DNA of 64,000 nt from an uncultured Bacteroidota bacterium (GTDB lineage: Bacteria > Bacteroidota > Bacteroidia > Chitinophagales > Chitinophagaceae), in assembly GCA_903927975.1 (NCBI GenBank), contig CAIYPC010000359.1, positions 1 through 64,000 on the forward strand. The letters run 5' to 3'. The position numbers and the translations under genes were made by a program. The notes beneath the pieces were generated by a model that was given only the letters and a program-made list of their open reading frames with translations, did no database searches and was not told where the DNA came from. Shown here piece after piece: positions 19,742 to 29,009 of the stretch (position 1 is the first letter of the stretch; each line of letters opens with the position of its first letter).

Positions 19742-20788
19742 ATGCAATTTCCTGCTGCGCAAATTGCGCTCATAATCGGTGGCAAAATTGATGGCGACCC
19801 AACCGTTGCAGTCTCTTCGTTCGGAAAAATTGAAGAGGCAACAAAAGGTCAGCTTGCTTTTTTGGCCAACCAAAAATATGAAGAGCATCTTTATACCACA
19901 CAAGCTTCGGTTATCATAATTAATGAAACGCAGGAATTAAAACAAACCATCGCTGCTACACTAATCCGTGTTCCAGATGCATATTCTGCTTTTGCAACGC
20001 TTTTATCAAAATATCAGGAAATCGCTTCGCAACAATTGATCGGCGTTCAAGAACCATCTTACATTTCCAAAACAGCAAAGCTTGGTGAAAAAATTTTTAT
20101 CGGCGCGTTTGCCTATCTCGGCGAAAATGTTTGCATTGGCAATCATGTAAAAATTTTCCCAAACGTATATATTGGCGATAATGTAAAAATAGGCGACCAT
20201 TCTGTTTTACATCCGGGTGTAAAAATTTATCATGATTGTGTGATAGGAAAAAATGTAACTATTCACGCAGGCACTGTTATCGGAAGTGATGGATTTGGAT
20301 TTGCACCACAGGCTGATGGAAGTTTTAAGAAGGTGCCGCAGATTGGAAATGTGGTTGTAGAAGACTTTGTTGAGATTGGCGCCAATGCAGCTATTGACAG
20401 GGCAACCATTGGATCAACGCTTATTAAATCGGGCGCAAAATTGGATAATCTGATTCAGATTGCTCATAATGTGGAAGTAGGAAATAATACGGTGATTGCG
20501 GCGCAAGTTGGTGTAAGCGGGAGCACGAAAATTGGCAACAATGTGATGATTGGCGGACAAGCTGGTCTTGCAGGTCATTTACAAATTGCCGATCACAGCA
20601 AGATCAATGGGCAAAGCGGTGTGAGCAAATCTATCAAAACGCCCAACTCTGCGGTAACGGGATCACCTGCATTTGAATATACCAACGCGTTGCGCAGCCA
20701 AGCTATTAGTAGAAAACTTCCAGAAATTGAAAAACGGTTGAAAGAACTGGAAAATTTGGTGAAGCAATTCATGGCGGAGAAAGTGTGA
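19742..20788 (+). CDS. lpxD: UDP-3-O-(3-hydroxymyristoyl)glucosamine N-acyltransferase
   Basis: 348 aa, left-handed beta-helix hexapeptide repeats, GSDGFGFAPQADGSFKKVPQIGNVVVEDFVEIGANAAIDRATIGSTLI. Confidence 0.95.
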   Translation: MQFPAAQIALIIGGKIDGDPTVAVSSFGKIEEATKGQLAFLANQKYEEHLYTTQASVIIINETQELKQTIAATLIRVPDAYSAFATLLSKYQEIASQQLIGVQEPSYISKTAKLGEKIFIGAFAYLGENVCIGNHVKIFPNVYIGDNVKIGDHSVLHPGVKIYHDCVIGKNVTIHAGTVIGSDGFGFAPQADGSFKKVPQIGNVVVEDFVEIGANAAIDRATIGSTLIKSGAKLDNLIQIAHNVEVGNNTVIAAQVGVSGSTKIGNNVMIGGQAGLAGHLQIADHSKINGQSGVSKSIKTPNSAVTGSPAFEYTNALRSQAISRKLPEIEKRLKELENLVKQFMAEKV

Positions 20789-20793
20789 TTAAA

Positions 20794-20829
20794 AATTAAT
20801 AATTGATAATTTAGTAATTAGTAATTCTG
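20794..20829. repeat. AT-rich 7/8-nt word array
   Basis: aattaat aattgat aatttagt aattagt aattctg. Confidence 0.55.
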
Positions 20830-20917
20830 AAATTTATAACTCGCTGCTCAAAGTCGTTTCATAGAAATCGTAAATCACAAATAATTTTTCTCCTAACTTT
20901 CAATCATAAATTTTATT

Positions 20918-22453
20918 ATGGCGAGTAACAAAGATGCATTTCTGCAAGCTGTAAACAACGGCTATTCATTCAAAAGTGAATCTGTAAAAATTGGCATTGG
21001 CATGCTTGATGGGCAAGCTGTTGATGGCGCAGTAGTGAACCTGCCATTGAAAACAATGAACCGACACGGCTTGATCGCAGGAGCAACTGGAACGGGCAAA
21101 ACAAAAACCTTGCAGATGATCAGTGAATCTCTGAGCGACGCAAGCGTTCCTGTTTTGGTGATGGATATTAAGGGCGACTTGAGTGGACTTGGTGCTGTCG
21201 GAACAGTGAATGATAAAATAACTGATCGCTGTAAAAAAATTGGCATCAGTTATAAACCTTCAGCATATCCCGTTGAATTTTTGACATTGAGCCAAGAAAA
21301 AGGTTCTCGGTTACGCGCCACCGTTAGCGAGTTTGGTCCAGTGCTTCTTTCAAAAATTTTAGAGCTGAATGATACGCAGGAAGGTTTGGTTGCAATGATT
21401 TTTAAATATTGCGATGATAATAAATTGCCGTTGCTCGATCTAAAAGATTTTATAAAAGTGCTTCAATATATCAGCAATGAAGGCAAAGATGAAATTGCAA
21501 AAAATTACGGGAATATTTCAACTACATCAACTGGAACTATTCTTCGTAAAGTTGTTGAATTGCAGCAACAGGGTGCTGATGTTTTTTTTGGCGAGAAAAG
21601 TTTTGAGGTGAATGATCTGATGCGCATTAGTGATGATGGTCGTGGAATCATCAGCATATTACGTGTTACCGATTTGCAGGACAAGCCTAAATTATTTTCA
21701 ACATTTATGTTGCAAATGCTTGCTGAATTATATGCTTCTTGTCCGGAAGAAGGCGATCTGGATAAACCTAAATTAGTAATGTTCATTGATGAAGCACATT
21801 TGGTTTTTGATTCTGCCAGCGATGCACTTTTAAAACAAATTGAAACGATTATAAAACTTATTCGCTCAAAAGGCATTGGCGTTTTCTTCTGCACACAAAA
21901 TCCGATGGACGTTCCCGCCAGCGTACTTTCTCAATTAGGTTTGAAAGTGCAACATGCCTTGAGAGCATTCACTGCTGCCGATAGAAAAACAATTGTGCAA
22001 ACCGCACAAAACTATCCTGAAACGCAATTTTATAAAACAGAAGACCTGATCACGCAAATGGGAATTGGCGAAGCATTTGTAACGATGCTGAATGAAAGTG
22101 GTGTTCCCACTCCGCTTGTTCATTGCATGATGCGACCACCACAAAGTCGAATGGATATTTTAGCTCCTGCAGAAATCGATGCGATTGTTGCCAAGTCGAA
22201 AATTGCGACAAAATATAATCAGGTTATCGACAGTGAAAGTGCTTATGAAATTTTGACTGCAAAATTGGCTGAAGCAGCAAAAAACAGTCAGCAAAATAAT
22301 AACACTGGTGGCAGCGGTGGCAAGCAAGAACCATCAACGCTCGATAAAATATTGAACAGTTCTGCTGTTCATCAGGTTGAAAGAACCGCAGCCAGTATTA
22401 TTACAAGAAGCTTATTAGGTGCTTTGGGTTTGGGCGGAAGAAGCAAGAAGTAA
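20918..22453 (+). CDS. HerA-like helicase/ATPase (DUF853 family)
   Basis: 511 aa. HGLIAGATGTGKTKTLQ, VMDIKGDLSGL, LVMFIDEAHLVF, FFCTQNPMDVPASVLSQLG. Confidence 0.92.
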   Translation: MASNKDAFLQAVNNGYSFKSESVKIGIGMLDGQAVDGAVVNLPLKTMNRHGLIAGATGTGKTKTLQMISESLSDASVPVLVMDIKGDLSGLGAVGTVNDKITDRCKKIGISYKPSAYPVEFLTLSQEKGSRLRATVSEFGPVLLSKILELNDTQEGLVAMIFKYCDDNKLPLLDLKDFIKVLQYISNEGKDEIAKNYGNISTTSTGTILRKVVELQQQGADVFFGEKSFEVNDLMRISDDGRGIISILRVTDLQDKPKLFSTFMLQMLAELYASCPEEGDLDKPKLVMFIDEAHLVFDSASDALLKQIETIIKLIRSKGIGVFFCTQNPMDVPASVLSQLGLKVQHALRAFTAADRKTIVQTAQNYPETQFYKTEDLITQMGIGEAFVTMLNESGVPTPLVHCMMRPPQSRMDILAPAEIDAIVAKSKIATKYNQVIDSESAYEILTAKLAEAAKNSQQNNNTGGSGGKQEPSTLDKILNSSAVHQVERTAASIITRSLLGALGLGGRSKK

Positions 22454-22468
22454 AATGAAGCTCTTTAT

Positions 22469-24379
22469 TCACAATCTCATTTTCATTTTTCCATCCTTAT
22501 CAACCAACAATTTATTTTCAGACTGCAAGTGATTGATCACTTTCCAAGCTTTTTCTTTGTTAATGCCAGAAAGATTTTGCAATAATTGAATTGCATCTAT
22601 TGATTGCGATTTAACAGCAGCATCTATTCGCTGATGAATATTTTCAAATTCCTCTTTTGATAGATTGATATTTTTCTGATGCAGGCAATTGTCGCAAACG
22701 CCGCAAGGTTTTGCGTTTTCATCACCAAAATAATTTGCAATGAATTGGCCGCGGCATTGCACATCTATTTTTACATATTCTATGAACGACGCAATCCGTC
22801 GTTCATATTGCTTTTTTCTTTTTTGATAATTTATCTGATTGATCTTTACATCTTCAGCCTTCGTTCTATTTTGTATAAAATATAATTGCGGCGAATCTTT
22901 TTGTGGTTGATATTGAATGATTCCAAAGCCATGCAATTTTTTTAAATCATTAATGATATCATCCACATGTCTTTTCAATAAAAATGAAATTGTTTTTTCA
23001 TGAACAGAAACTGGATAATCAAAAATGCCGGAATACGTGCGCAACAAAGATTTTATTACTGGCTCAAGTGCAGGATTGTTCTTTTCAAAATCATACAGCA
23101 ATTCTTTGTTCGTGGTAAATTCAATTTTTGATGGAACAAAAACTTGTTCGTTGAATGATAATAATTCTTCCTGCTCCAATGCTTTCAATGCATACACAAC
23201 CAACTGCGCGTTCAATTTAAATTTGCCGATGAAATCGGCAATATCAAAATCATAATAATTTCCTTCTCCCGTTCCTGATGCTATTTGCAAATAATTCATC
23301 ACTGCCTGATAAACAACCCGAATATTTTCTATCGTTGGGAAATGTATATCTGGCAAGGATTTCAGCTCTTCCAATTCTTTATCTGTATATAATAAAACAA
23401 CGTAAGATTTTTTTTCATCCCTCCCTGCACGCCCAGCTTCCTGATAATAATTTTCCAAACAATCTGGCACGTCCGCATGAACAACTGTTCGCACATCAGG
23501 TTTGTCAATGCCCATTCCGAAAGCGTTGGTACAAACAATTACTCGTGTTTCATTTTTGATCCACGATTCCTGTTTTTTATTTCTTTCCTCACTCGGTAAT
23601 CCTGCATGATAATAATTTGCATTGATGCCGTGCATGTTCAGCAGATCTGCGATTTCTTTTGTTCGTCTCCGGCTTCTGCAATACACAATGCTACTTCCTT
23701 TCACCTTTTCTAAAATCTCTTTTATTTTATTCATCTTCACATCCACATCAAAAACGCTATATGAAAGATTGGCACGCTCAAAAGATTGCCGAAAAATTTT
23801 TTGGTTTTTGAACTCCAGCTTTTCACAAATATCATTCTGCACTTCTTTTGTTGCAGATGCTGTAAGCGCCAGCACTGGCAATCCCCGCAATTCTTCCCTC
23901 AATGCAGCAATGCGTAAATAAGACGGACGAAAATCGTAGCCCCATTGCGAAATGCAATGTGCTTCATCAACCGCAATTAAATTAATATTGAATGAAGGCA
24001 GATATTCTTTAAACAGATTCGTCTCTAATCTTTCCGGCGACACATACAGAAATTTGCAATTGCTTTCGCCCGCAACTTTCATGGTGTTCATCACCTCTTT
24101 CCTTGTCATGCCAGAATAAATGGCGAACGCCGTGATCCCTTTCCTGCGTAGGCTTTCCACCTGATCTTTCATCAACGCTATAAGCGGACTTATTACCAAA
24201 CACAAACCATCACTCATTAATGCCGGCACTTGAAAGCAAACAGATTTTCCGCCGCCTGTTGGCAGCAATGCAAGCACATCTTTTTTCTGCAGCACCGCGT
24301 TAATAATATCTTCCTGTAGCGGACGAAAAGAATCGTGCCTGTAATATTGTTTGAGTATGTCGAGGGGAGACGGTGTCAA
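22469..24379 (-). CDS. recQ: RecQ family ATP-dependent DNA helicase
   Basis: 636 aa. LLPTGGGKSVCFQVPAL, AVDEAHCISQWGYDFRPSYL, GMGIDKPDVRTVVH, QEAGRAGRD, C-rich zinc motif CGVCDNC. Confidence 0.94.
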   Translation of the reverse strand: MTPSPLDILKQYYRHDSFRPLQEDIINAVLQKKDVLALLPTGGGKSVCFQVPALMSDGLCLVISPLIALMKDQVESLRRKGITAFAIYSGMTRKEVMNTMKVAGESNCKFLYVSPERLETNLFKEYLPSFNINLIAVDEAHCISQWGYDFRPSYLRIAALREELRGLPVLALTASATKEVQNDICEKLEFKNQKIFRQSFERANLSYSVFDVDVKMNKIKEILEKVKGSSIVYCRSRRRTKEIADLLNMHGINANYYHAGLPSEERNKKQESWIKNETRVIVCTNAFGMGIDKPDVRTVVHADVPDCLENYYQEAGRAGRDEKKSYVVLLYTDKELEELKSLPDIHFPTIENIRVVYQAVMNYLQIASGTGEGNYYDFDIADFIGKFKLNAQLVVYALKALEQEELLSFNEQVFVPSKIEFTTNKELLYDFEKNNPALEPVIKSLLRTYSGIFDYPVSVHEKTISFLLKRHVDDIINDLKKLHGFGIIQYQPQKDSPQLYFIQNRTKAEDVKINQINYQKRKKQYERRIASFIEYVKIDVQCRGQFIANYFGDENAKPCGVCDNCLHQKNINLSKEEFENIHQRIDAAVKSQSIDAIQLLQNLSGINKEKAWKVINHLQSENKLLVDKDGKMKMRL

Positions 24380-24380
24380 T

Positions 24381-24415
24381 TTATGATGTGTGATGTTAGA
24401 TGTACGATTTCCTGA
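24381..24415. repeat. Heptamer array
   Basis: ttatgat gtgtgat gttagat gtacgat ttcctga. Confidence 0.7.
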
Positions 24416-24509
24416 TTAGTTTCCAGTTCTTTAGCTCGAACTTTATGATTAATTGCTCACAACTTCCTCTACGAATTTCGCATTGAGCTATTTTCAAATT
24501 TTCACATTA

Positions 24510-24557
24510 TCTCATTAGTATATTATCCTATTAGCACTTTATCCCATTAATCTCACA
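24510..24557. repeat. 8-nt word array
   Basis: tctcatta gtatatta tcctatta gcacttta tcccatta atctcaca. Confidence 0.7.
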
Positions 24558-24566
24558 AATCTCAGT

Positions 24567-26696
24567 TCAGACAACCTTTTTCACAAACAACCTCACCGAA
24601 TTTGCGGCAAGCACCACATCGCTCAAACCCATTGCCAGTGCGGCAACTGCGGGTGAAAGCAAACCAAGTGCAGCAATAGGAATAGCGATCACATTATAAA
24701 AGAAAGCCCAGAATAAATTTTGTTTGATGGTCACAAATGTGTGTTTTCCCAATCCTAAAGCAAGTGGAAAATTTTTGATCCCATTATTCATTAACACAAC
24801 ATCAGCCGTTTGCATCGCAATATGAGACGCATCGCTCAATGAAATTCCAATGGTCGCTTTTGCCAACGCAGGTGCATCATTAATGCCATCGCCAATCATC
24901 GCAGTCGGAACCAAACCATTCAACTTCTCAACCATATTCAACTTCTCAACCGGCGTTTGCTCCGCAATCACTTCATCAATTCCTAATTGCGATGCCAATA
25001 AATCGCATTTATCTTTTTTATCACCACTTAATAAAATGGTTTTGATGTTTCTTTTCTTAAAATAATCAACAACGGCTTTTGCTTCTGCGCGAATTTCATC
25101 CTGCACATCAATCCAACCAATCAGTTCATTATTTTTTATTACATATACATTATGCTTATCATCTGAAATGAAAGCCGATGCGGCTTTGTAAGAACCTGCC
25201 ATATAAACATTACCATCTTTATCTTCAGCTTTCATTCCCAATCCTTTTATCTCTTCTATCTTTTTCCAACGGATTTCATTTTTCGCTTTCCAGGAAGTCG
25301 CAATACATTTTGCTATTGGATGATTGGAATATTTTTCGAGAGAGAAGGTGATGCGTTGAAATTCTTCTTGGGTGAGTTGTGAGTTGTGAGTTGTGAGTGA
25401 AGAGCCGCTAATTGCAAATTTCCCTGTAGTTAATGTTCCTGTTTTATCAAATACAACTTGTTGAATATTTTTAAACAGCTCCAAACTTTTTGCATTGCGA
25501 AATAAAATTCCATTTTTCGCTGCGCGACCAAGCCCGACTGCAATTGCCGCAGGCGTTGCCAAACCCATTGCGCAAGGGCAAGCAATTACGAGCACAGCAA
25601 TACTACGCATAAGCGAAGGTGTTAGTTCTTGAAAATAAAAATAATTGCCTATAAATGTAACTGCTGCGATTATCAATACAACCGGAACAAAAATGGCACT
25701 GATCTTATCTGCCATTTGCTGAACTGGCGGCTTTTCTCCCTGAGCTTGTTTAACCAGATTGATAATATTTGAAAGCACGGAATCATCTGCGGCAGCCGTT
25801 ACTTGGGCTTTCACTGTTCCATCAGTAATCAGACTTCCCCCTATCAAATTATCCTTTGCATGTTTTTCGAGCGGCATGCTTTCGCCTGTGATAATGCTTT
25901 CATTCACGCTTGCATCGCCCCATAAAATTTTGCAATCTGCCGGAATCTGCTCACCGGATTTTATAAGTATCAAATCTCCACTTCTCAATTGCGAATTTTC
26001 AATCGGAAAAATTTGCTCCTGATGCTGATCATCAAACGCAATCATATTCGCCATTACCTTTTGCGACTTCGCTAAACTGTTCAACGCTTTTTGTGTTGAT
26101 TGAACAGCAACATCTTCAATATAATTCCCGAAAAATATTAATGTAATAATCGCTGCTGCTGTTTCGTAGAATAAATAATTTTCTCCGAGATTCAAAATCG
26201 TCCCAATCAAACTGTACAGAAATGCAGCCGTTGCACCAATCGCAATCAGCACATTCATGTTCGGCATTTTGTTGCGCACACTTTGTATTGCGCTTCTCCC
26301 AAAAAAATTCATGCCAACAATATAAACTGGCAAACATAAAGCAAGCTGCAACCACGGGTTCATGAGCCAATGGAAATGGATCCACTTATCGAGCATGTGC
26401 AGCATCAAAGGCAATGTGAAAACGAGGCAGAAAAGAAATCTTTCAAAATGATTTTTTAAAAAGCGTTTACGCTTCACCGTTAAATCATTATTGCCTGTGT
26501 GAACCTCATAACCCAGCGATTCAATGCCTTTGATAATATTTGGTTGGGAACTGTTGCCGTTTGCATCAAAGCTCACATCGCCGCCGATGAGGTTCACTTT
26601 TACATTTTCCAGTCCTTCTTTTTTGAGATAGTTCCCAATCGTTAATGCACAATTGGCGCAGCTCATGCCTTCCACTTTCCAGTTTACTGTTTCCAC
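24567..26696 (-). CDS. Heavy-metal translocating P-type ATPase (Cu-type)
   Basis: 709 aa. N-terminal HMA GMSCANC, ACPCAMGLATP, DKTGTLTTGKF, MIGDGINDAPAL. Confidence 0.93.
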   Translation of the reverse strand: METVNWKVEGMSCANCALTIGNYLKKEGLENVKVNLIGGDVSFDANGNSSQPNIIKGIESLGYEVHTGNNDLTVKRKRFLKNHFERFLFCLVFTLPLMLHMLDKWIHFHWLMNPWLQLALCLPVYIVGMNFFGRSAIQSVRNKMPNMNVLIAIGATAAFLYSLIGTILNLGENYLFYETAAAIITLIFFGNYIEDVAVQSTQKALNSLAKSQKVMANMIAFDDQHQEQIFPIENSQLRSGDLILIKSGEQIPADCKILWGDASVNESIITGESMPLEKHAKDNLIGGSLITDGTVKAQVTAAADDSVLSNIINLVKQAQGEKPPVQQMADKISAIFVPVVLIIAAVTFIGNYFYFQELTPSLMRSIAVLVIACPCAMGLATPAAIAVGLGRAAKNGILFRNAKSLELFKNIQQVVFDKTGTLTTGKFAISGSSLTTHNSQLTQEEFQRITFSLEKYSNHPIAKCIATSWKAKNEIRWKKIEEIKGLGMKAEDKDGNVYMAGSYKAASAFISDDKHNVYVIKNNELIGWIDVQDEIRAEAKAVVDYFKKRNIKTILLSGDKKDKCDLLASQLGIDEVIAEQTPVEKLNMVEKLNGLVPTAMIGDGINDAPALAKATIGISLSDASHIAMQTADVVLMNNGIKNFPLALGLGKHTFVTIKQNLFWAFFYNVIAIPIAALGLLSPAVAALAMGLSDVVLAANSVRLFVKKVV
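25374..25397. repeat. Heptamer array inside the P-type ATPase gene
   Basis: gagttgt x3 then gag. It encodes SLTTHNSQLTQ between FAISGS and EEFQRITFSLE. Confidence 0.8.
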
Positions 26697-26774
26697 GATT
26701 TATCTGATTTATTAATAGTAACAACAAATGCTGAGCAAATTTAGTTTACCTGACTGTTTGTATGCGAAATTAAC

Positions 26775-26831
26775 CGCAGAGACGCGGAGTCGCAGAGAAA
26801 ATTGTCTCGCAACGGCGCAAAGACGCAACGT
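26775..26831. repeat. 8-nt word array
   Basis: cgcagaga cgcggagt cgcagaga ... cgcaacgg cgcaaaga cgcaacgt. The first part recurs nearly identically at 45504-45531. Confidence 0.8.
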
Positions 26832-26980
26832 GAGGGCGCTGCGCTTTTGCAAGACAAGATAAAGAGAGTTGCCAATTATAAAACCAGAGCTCAATAGAAT
26901 TCCTGCGGTACAAGTGAGTGACACAACCGAAGCTGAAGATAGTTCGTCAAGCTCACTGCCAAATGCTCTTTGAAAAAAAA

Positions 26981-27008
26981 ATTGATAATTAAGAATTAGA
27001 AATTAATA
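26981..27008. repeat. AT-rich heptamer array
   Basis: attgata attaaga attagaa attaata. Confidence 0.65.
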
Positions 27009-27030
27009 ATGCATTCTTGAATCGAAGAAC

Positions 27031-27100
27031 CGAAAACTTGAAACTCCAAACTGGAAACTTATCAGGAAATCACAAATCCAAAATCATAATTCATAAATCC
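27031..27100. repeat. Heptamer array
   Basis: cgaaaac ttgaaac tccaaac tggaaac ttatcag gaaatca caaatcc aaaatca taattca taaatcc. Confidence 0.85.
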
Positions 27101-27107
27101 TCACTGC

Positions 27108-27115
27108 TATCTTTG
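27108..27115 (+). promoter_or_regulatory. Putative -7 element TATCTTTG of tsaE
   Basis: Matches TAnnTTTG and ends 4 nt before the ATG at 27120. Confidence 0.5.
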
Positions 27116-27119
27116 CAAA

Positions 27120-27527
27120 ATGGAATTGACGTTTGATTTGAAACATATTCATGATGCTGCAAAAAAAATTTGGCAGCATTCAGTCGACAAGAAAGTTTTT
27201 GCTTTTCATGGAAACATGGGAGCCGGAAAAACCACGTTCATCCACGCTTTGTGCGATGAAAAAGAAGTGACCAGCACAGTTGGCAGCCCAACATTTTCTA
27301 TCATTAATGAATATGTTTACGATGGAGGAAAAATTTTTCATATTGATCTATATAGATTGAAAGATGAGGAGGAAGCAATTCGTACTGGTGTTGAAGATTG
27401 CATTTATTCCGGTGAAATTTGTTTGGTTGAATGGGCTGAAAAAGCGCCCAACCTATTTCCAGAAGATGCCGTGAAAGTTTTCATACAAATGGTTGATGAA
27501 AACACGAGAAAAATTATCATTAATTGA
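27120..27527 (+). CDS. tsaE: tRNA threonylcarbamoyladenosine biosynthesis ATPase TsaE
   Basis: 135 aa. GNMGAGKTTFIHALC, GSPTFSIINEY, HIDLYRL, CLVEWAEKA. Confidence 0.95.
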   Translation: MELTFDLKHIHDAAKKIWQHSVDKKVFAFHGNMGAGKTTFIHALCDEKEVTSTVGSPTFSIINEYVYDGGKIFHIDLYRLKDEEEAIRTGVEDCIYSGEICLVEWAEKAPNLFPEDAVKVFIQMVDENTRKIIIN

Positions 27528-27612
27528 GCCAGAAAAACCTTCAATTCAATTTAAAATTGTAATTTAATTCTATATCGCGATTGCATAAAAAGTCATCGTT
27601 AAGCCCTTAGAC

Positions 27613-28827
27613 ATGTCTCAACAAAAACCTATCATCAGTACTTCTTTCAGCTACGAAACATTAGAGGAAACCCTTGATATAAAACCTAAAGGCGCACATC
27701 TTCATATCGGCATCCCGAAAGAAACAGCATTTCAGGAAAACCGTATTGCGCTGACGCCCGAAGCAGTGAGCGTGCTGGTGAGCAACGGCCATCATGTGGT
27801 TATTGAGCACAATGCTGGTGAGGCAACCCATTACCGCGATAAAGAATATAGCGAAGCCGGAGCAAAAATTGTTTACGACAAAGCAGAAGTGTTCAAAGCT
27901 CCGCTATTGGTGAAAAGTGCGCCTATTGTTGAAGAAGATTTGCCGCTTCTTCAAATGAACCAAATTATAATTTCTCCCATCCATCTTTCGGCAATGAAAT
28001 CTGAGCTTTTGGAAAAGATGATGGAGATGAAGATCACAGCCATTTCATTTGAAAATTTAAAAGACGACAGCGACAGCTATCCTATCGTTCGCAGCATGAG
28101 CGAAATTGCAGGAAGCGCGGTGATGCTGATCGCGGGACAATATCTCGGTTCATCCAACCATGGCAAAGGCGTTTTGCTCGGAGGCATTTCAGGCATACCG
28201 CCAACAAAAGTTATTATACTTGGAGCTGGCATTGTTGGCGAATTTGCAGCCCGCGCAGCACTAGCACTTGGGGCATCGGTGAAAGTTTTTGATAATAGTG
28301 TGTATCGTTTAAAAAGATTGCAGAACAATATTGGGCAGCGCATGTGGACCTCTGTGATGGAGCCGCGCATTCTTTCAAAGCAGCTAAAAACATGCGAAGT
28401 AGCTGTTGGGGCATTGACATCGCAAAGCGGAAGAACGCCAGTTGTGGTTACCGAAGAAATGGTAAGTAACATGCGCTCGGGAAGTGTGATTATTGACGTG
28501 AGCATTGATCGCGGTGGCTGTTTTGAGACTTCTGAAATCACGACACATGAGCATCCGATTTTTATGAAATATGGAGTGATACATTATTGTGTTCCTAATA
28601 TTCCATCTGGCTTTGCGCGAACAGCCTCTCAGGCTGTTAGTAATGTACTGATGCCTTTGCTACTCGAAGCGGGGGAAGAAGGCGGTTTTGAAAATTTGGT
28701 GTGGCACAAAGTTCATTTGCGCAGCGGCATTTATTTATTCAAAGGTGCGCTTACCAATTTTCATCTTAGCCAGAGGTTTGATTTGAAATACACTGATTTG
28801 AATTTGTTAATAGCGAGCCAACGGTGA
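27613..28827 (+). CDS. ald: Alanine dehydrogenase
   Basis: 404 aa. GIPKETAFQENRIALTPEAV, VIILGAGIVGEFAARAALALGASVKVFD, VIIDVSIDRGGCFETS. Confidence 0.92.
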   Translation: MSQQKPIISTSFSYETLEETLDIKPKGAHLHIGIPKETAFQENRIALTPEAVSVLVSNGHHVVIEHNAGEATHYRDKEYSEAGAKIVYDKAEVFKAPLLVKSAPIVEEDLPLLQMNQIIISPIHLSAMKSELLEKMMEMKITAISFENLKDDSDSYPIVRSMSEIAGSAVMLIAGQYLGSSNHGKGVLLGGISGIPPTKVIILGAGIVGEFAARAALALGASVKVFDNSVYRLKRLQNNIGQRMWTSVMEPRILSKQLKTCEVAVGALTSQSGRTPVVVTEEMVSNMRSGSVIIDVSIDRGGCFETSEITTHEHPIFMKYGVIHYCVPNIPSGFARTASQAVSNVLMPLLLEAGEEGGFENLVWHKVHLRSGIYLFKGALTNFHLSQRFDLKYTDLNLLIASQR

Positions 28828-28833
28828 GAGTAA

Positions 28834-29007
28834 TCACGATAAAGGAATAGGATAATGCTTGTCTTCATGTTGTTTAATCAATAATAATATCATTTTCAAA
28901 TCCTCATCTTTAGCAGTATTTGTTTTCGCTTTATTATCAAATTGCTTGTCAACCCAATCAAGATATGTTTGGTAATCTTTTTTAGATTTTATCGCCTTCA
29001 GTTTCAT
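28834..29007 (-). CDS. 57-aa HigA (COG5499)-like N-terminal region protein lacking HTH (not in ORF track)
   Basis: Translated by hand: MKLKAIKSKKDYQTYLDWVDKQFDNKAKTNTAKDEDLKMILLLIKQHEDKHYPIPLS*. Resembles the N-terminal region of HigA antitoxins (K-x-I-K-x-x-x-D-Y ... L-I-x-x-x-E-D-x-x-Y-P-I-P). Starts 2 nt after the upstream gene's stop. Confidence 0.7.
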   Translation of the reverse strand: MKLKAIKSKKDYQTYLDWVDKQFDNKAKTNTAKDEDLKMILLLIKQHEDKHYPIPLS

Positions 29008-29009
29008 AC

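Noticed and set aside
24567-26696. Copper resistance operon
   Set aside because: Only the single P-type ATPase gene is present. Flanking genes (recQ, tsaE) are unrelated.
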